Source: Paenibacillus sp. GM2
GTDB taxonomy: Bacteria > Bacillota > Bacilli > Paenibacillales > Paenibacillaceae
Length of the DNA stretch: 64,000 bases
Reading direction: 5' to 3'
Assembly: GCF_900069005.2 (NCBI RefSeq)
Contig: NZ_LN831279.1
Coordinates: forward strand, 3,182,390-3,246,389
In this document: positions 63,301-64,000 of the stretch, piece by piece
Numbering within the stretch: the stretch's first letter is position 1
Layout: every line of letters begins with the position of its first letter
The notes under the pieces: model-generated
Seen by the model: only the letters and a program-made list of their open reading frames with translations
Told to the model about the DNA's origin: nothing
The model's database searches: none
Program-made: the position numbers and the translations under genes

Positions 63301-64000
63301 AACTTCTGTCACCTCAAGCAGCAGATAGTTCTCATCATGCAGGAACTGACGCTGTTCTCCCAGACGGTTCGTCAGAGTCGTCCGAGTGAACCACGGCTGG
63401 CTTTCCGTATCGTATTCTAATCGGTTAACCCTTCCCTCGGCATCCTCTTGGGCAATGATCCGGTACTGTTCATCATATGTATTCGCAAATTCTAGTTGTC
63501 CATTAATCAACATCTGCAAGATCCGGCCTTCCGAATCACAAACGAATTCGGTCGATATCCCCGTTGGATTCACGTATTCTCGTAGATAACCTTGCTCATG
63601 ATAGTGAAGCGTCACTTCTCTGGAGCCATCACTGATCGATTGAAGCAGTCCTTCTTCGTTATATGTCAAAGTAAAAGAGCGATCCGTTAAAGAATCGGTC
63701 AAAGAGACGAGCTGTTCTTGTTCGTCATAACCGGCTTCTAGTATAAGGCCATAAGGATCGACATGAGCTTGCAGTTGCCCCTCCGAGTTGAACTGATATC
63801 GCTCCCGGGAAGAACGCAGCTCCAGCTCATAGCCAGATTCCAACTGACGCAAAATATCTCCCTGTACGTCGATATCCCGGCTGCGGTAGCTTCCATCCTC
63901 CTGACGGATAAAACGGTTGCGACGCCCCGCATTCCACCAGACGGTAATGGTACCCATTTCCTCCTTCTCCCACTCCAACCGAAGCGCATAGTTATGCGTC
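60346..64000 (-). CDS. Rhs/YD-repeat polymorphic toxin (N-terminus beyond window)
   Basis: At least 1217 residues are visible; the frame is still open at the window edge. The body is a long array of YD repeats (for example GNTTSYRYDERYGLIEERDA), which builds the hollow Rhs cocoon. It ends in the hallmark core DPNGLYYMRARYYHPGLKRF ... KYVDPLGL, after which the variable tip starts. The tip of about 140 residues has HSEKHLYNPSRP, QYGKDVDVEKLRQETM, NRITKYYKEFDGNIS and TGSHRVFEHLD; spaced His, Lys, Tyr and Arg suggest an RNase-type toxin, unassigned. It is likely exported (WapA-like) to poison neighbours. The partner immunity gene follows. Confidence 0.93.
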   Translation of the reverse strand, partial: THNYALRLEWEKEEMGTITVWWNAGRRNRFIRQEDGSYRSRDIDVQGDILRQLESGYELELRSSRERYQFNSEGQLQAHVDPYGLILEAGYDEQEQLVSLTDSLTDRSFTLTYNEEGLLQSISDGSREVTLHYHEQGYLREYVNPTGISTEFVCDSEGRILQMLINGQLEFANTYDEQYRIIAQEDAEGRVNRLEYDTESQPWFTRTTLTNRLGEQRQFLHDENYLLLEVTEVDGSTQKFTYSETGLETSATNPLGETTQKLYDSNGQLISWTDPLGNTTSYRYDERYGLIEERDALGRVTSYRYDEHGRLAGITKPDGTSSKIQYNEHGQRISYQDFNGGVTKFEYGESGQLIAIEDGEGRLRTVSYDEAGRMNGVRDALDGKLRRIYDAKDNLTQVIDSLGRTWNYTYNENDQLLEVRMPSGAATRYTYTPSGQVETITDPLGNTKRYSYDAEDRLISEQDAAGAVTRFEYSEAGRISQIIDPLGRPVAYTYDAAGRQLTVTDAEGRTVLSLAYDAAGNPLGVTDGLGHTTRHRFNAMHQVVERTDAAGKVTEYRYDAAHRLQEVIEEDVARYTQSYDGENKLTSYTDANGNTTQLRYDRSGLLVEEANASGGSRRYTYDERGWMSGRSNARDQETTYKYDAAGQLLQAKDEVGRIQFGYDGDGRLISATEGEASTSRQYDAAGRLVESTDVWGHSIRYGYDVVGRLTQLTYPDGKVVEYRYNLAGELTEVRDWKGRVTRYTYDRNGRLQETLRPNGTREQREYDVAGQLTRLKDQSPQGIMLQQYRYVYNEIGQITQEEEKQYTYDKLRRLISGAWGGRKIQYSYDTGGNLTETRDSQQASPWRLSYGKDNRLSSVGLYPVELDADGNLLYYSDGEKMGAYEYDARNRLTRSGKASYRYDWKGERISLTYRGKTTRYVVDDATRLSQVLMELDETGEVKAYYIYGLGLIGREDAQGQYSSYHSDLRGSTTLLTNEQGMVTDRYTYGLYGELEQHEGTISQPFQYNGRDGVMTDPNGLYYMRARYYHPGLKRFLNRDLIRGDIRDGQTFNRYAYVNGDPVKYVDPLGLCKEQTLPNMGERAAGDNIGSMLRGEGKGNAPVPTKFDGGSNPKDFVNPHSEKHLYNPSRPSTPNRSQYGKDVDVEKLRQETMINPDKAFSNWPNPNNPNPNRITKYYKEFDGNISTPDTPTGSHRVFEHLDEPTRSSHFPYVPRNKE

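Noticed and set aside
1..64000. rRNA, tRNA, CRISPR arrays, prophage or replication origin
   Set aside because: I looked for the characteristic sequences on both strands and found none.

Overview
The window looks like a chromosome segment of a Gram-positive, endospore-forming bacterium of the Paenibacillus type. This is inferred from gene content: a YtaF-type sporulation membrane protein, a Spo0E-like small protein, a kinase with a sporulation-kinase-like H-box, an S-layer-anchored cellulase, several LacI-controlled glycoside hydrolases, strong GGAGG ribosome binding sites and many U-tailed terminators. I saw no rRNA, tRNA or CRISPR array.

Layout. 1-5.6 kb: housekeeping and stress genes (TetR regulator cut by the edge, thpR, a chemoreceptor, dps with a Per-like box, a GpsB/DivIVA-domain protein, tatA, ytaF). 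5.7-9 kb: a class I isoprenoid-synthase-fold protein next to an NHLP-type (nitrile-hydratase-like leader) peptide precursor, facing an orphan membrane histidine kinase. This small gene pair is the best candidate for an undescribed natural-product system. 9.3-15.1 kb: lacI - GH30 glycosidase - clan GH-Q glycoside phosphorylase, with a perfect 22-bp palindromic operator. 15.2-22.3 kb: small genes, a truncated diguanylate cyclase, a YkuD transpeptidase, a split Thr/Ser exporter, tandem SEDS genes without a PBP, a lipoprotein and an ApbE flavinyltransferase. 22.4-24.2 kb: mgtE behind a clear M-box magnesium riboswitch. 24.4-36.1 kb: transporters, a decayed gene behind a possible structured leader, lemA/TPM, a HAD hydrolase, an EF-G/TetM-like GTPase and an amino-acid ABC transporter. 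36.3-46.9 kb: a multidomain SLH-anchored GH5 endoglucanase divergent from its probable LacI repressor, mug, a YwaF-like protein, a cytoplasmic GH9 with a perfect cre site, a lipoprotein and a DMT permease. 47.2-51.8 kb: two secreted proteins in an operon (stalk domain plus a very large exported protein).

52-64 kb is a polymorphic-toxin locus read on the minus strand. A long Rhs/YD-repeat protein (its N-terminus lies beyond the window) carries a C-terminal toxin tip and is followed by its immunity gene. Downstream are two further tip-plus-immunity cassettes, each with a copied piece of the Rhs core but no start, then an older decayed tip with a broken SUKH immunity gene, a zinc-ribbon remnant and an IS3-type transposase fragment. 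The cassettes share a backbone of about 2.4-2.6 kb, including the same frameshift lesions and the same terminators. This shows amplification of an already silent cassette followed by exchange of tips.

Functionally, the glycoside genes form a beta-glucan pathway: surface cutting by GH5, then uptake, then cytoplasmic processing by GH9, GH30 and the phosphorylase, each under LacI/CcpA-type control. The right end is a contact-competition weapon with an archive of alternative warheads.
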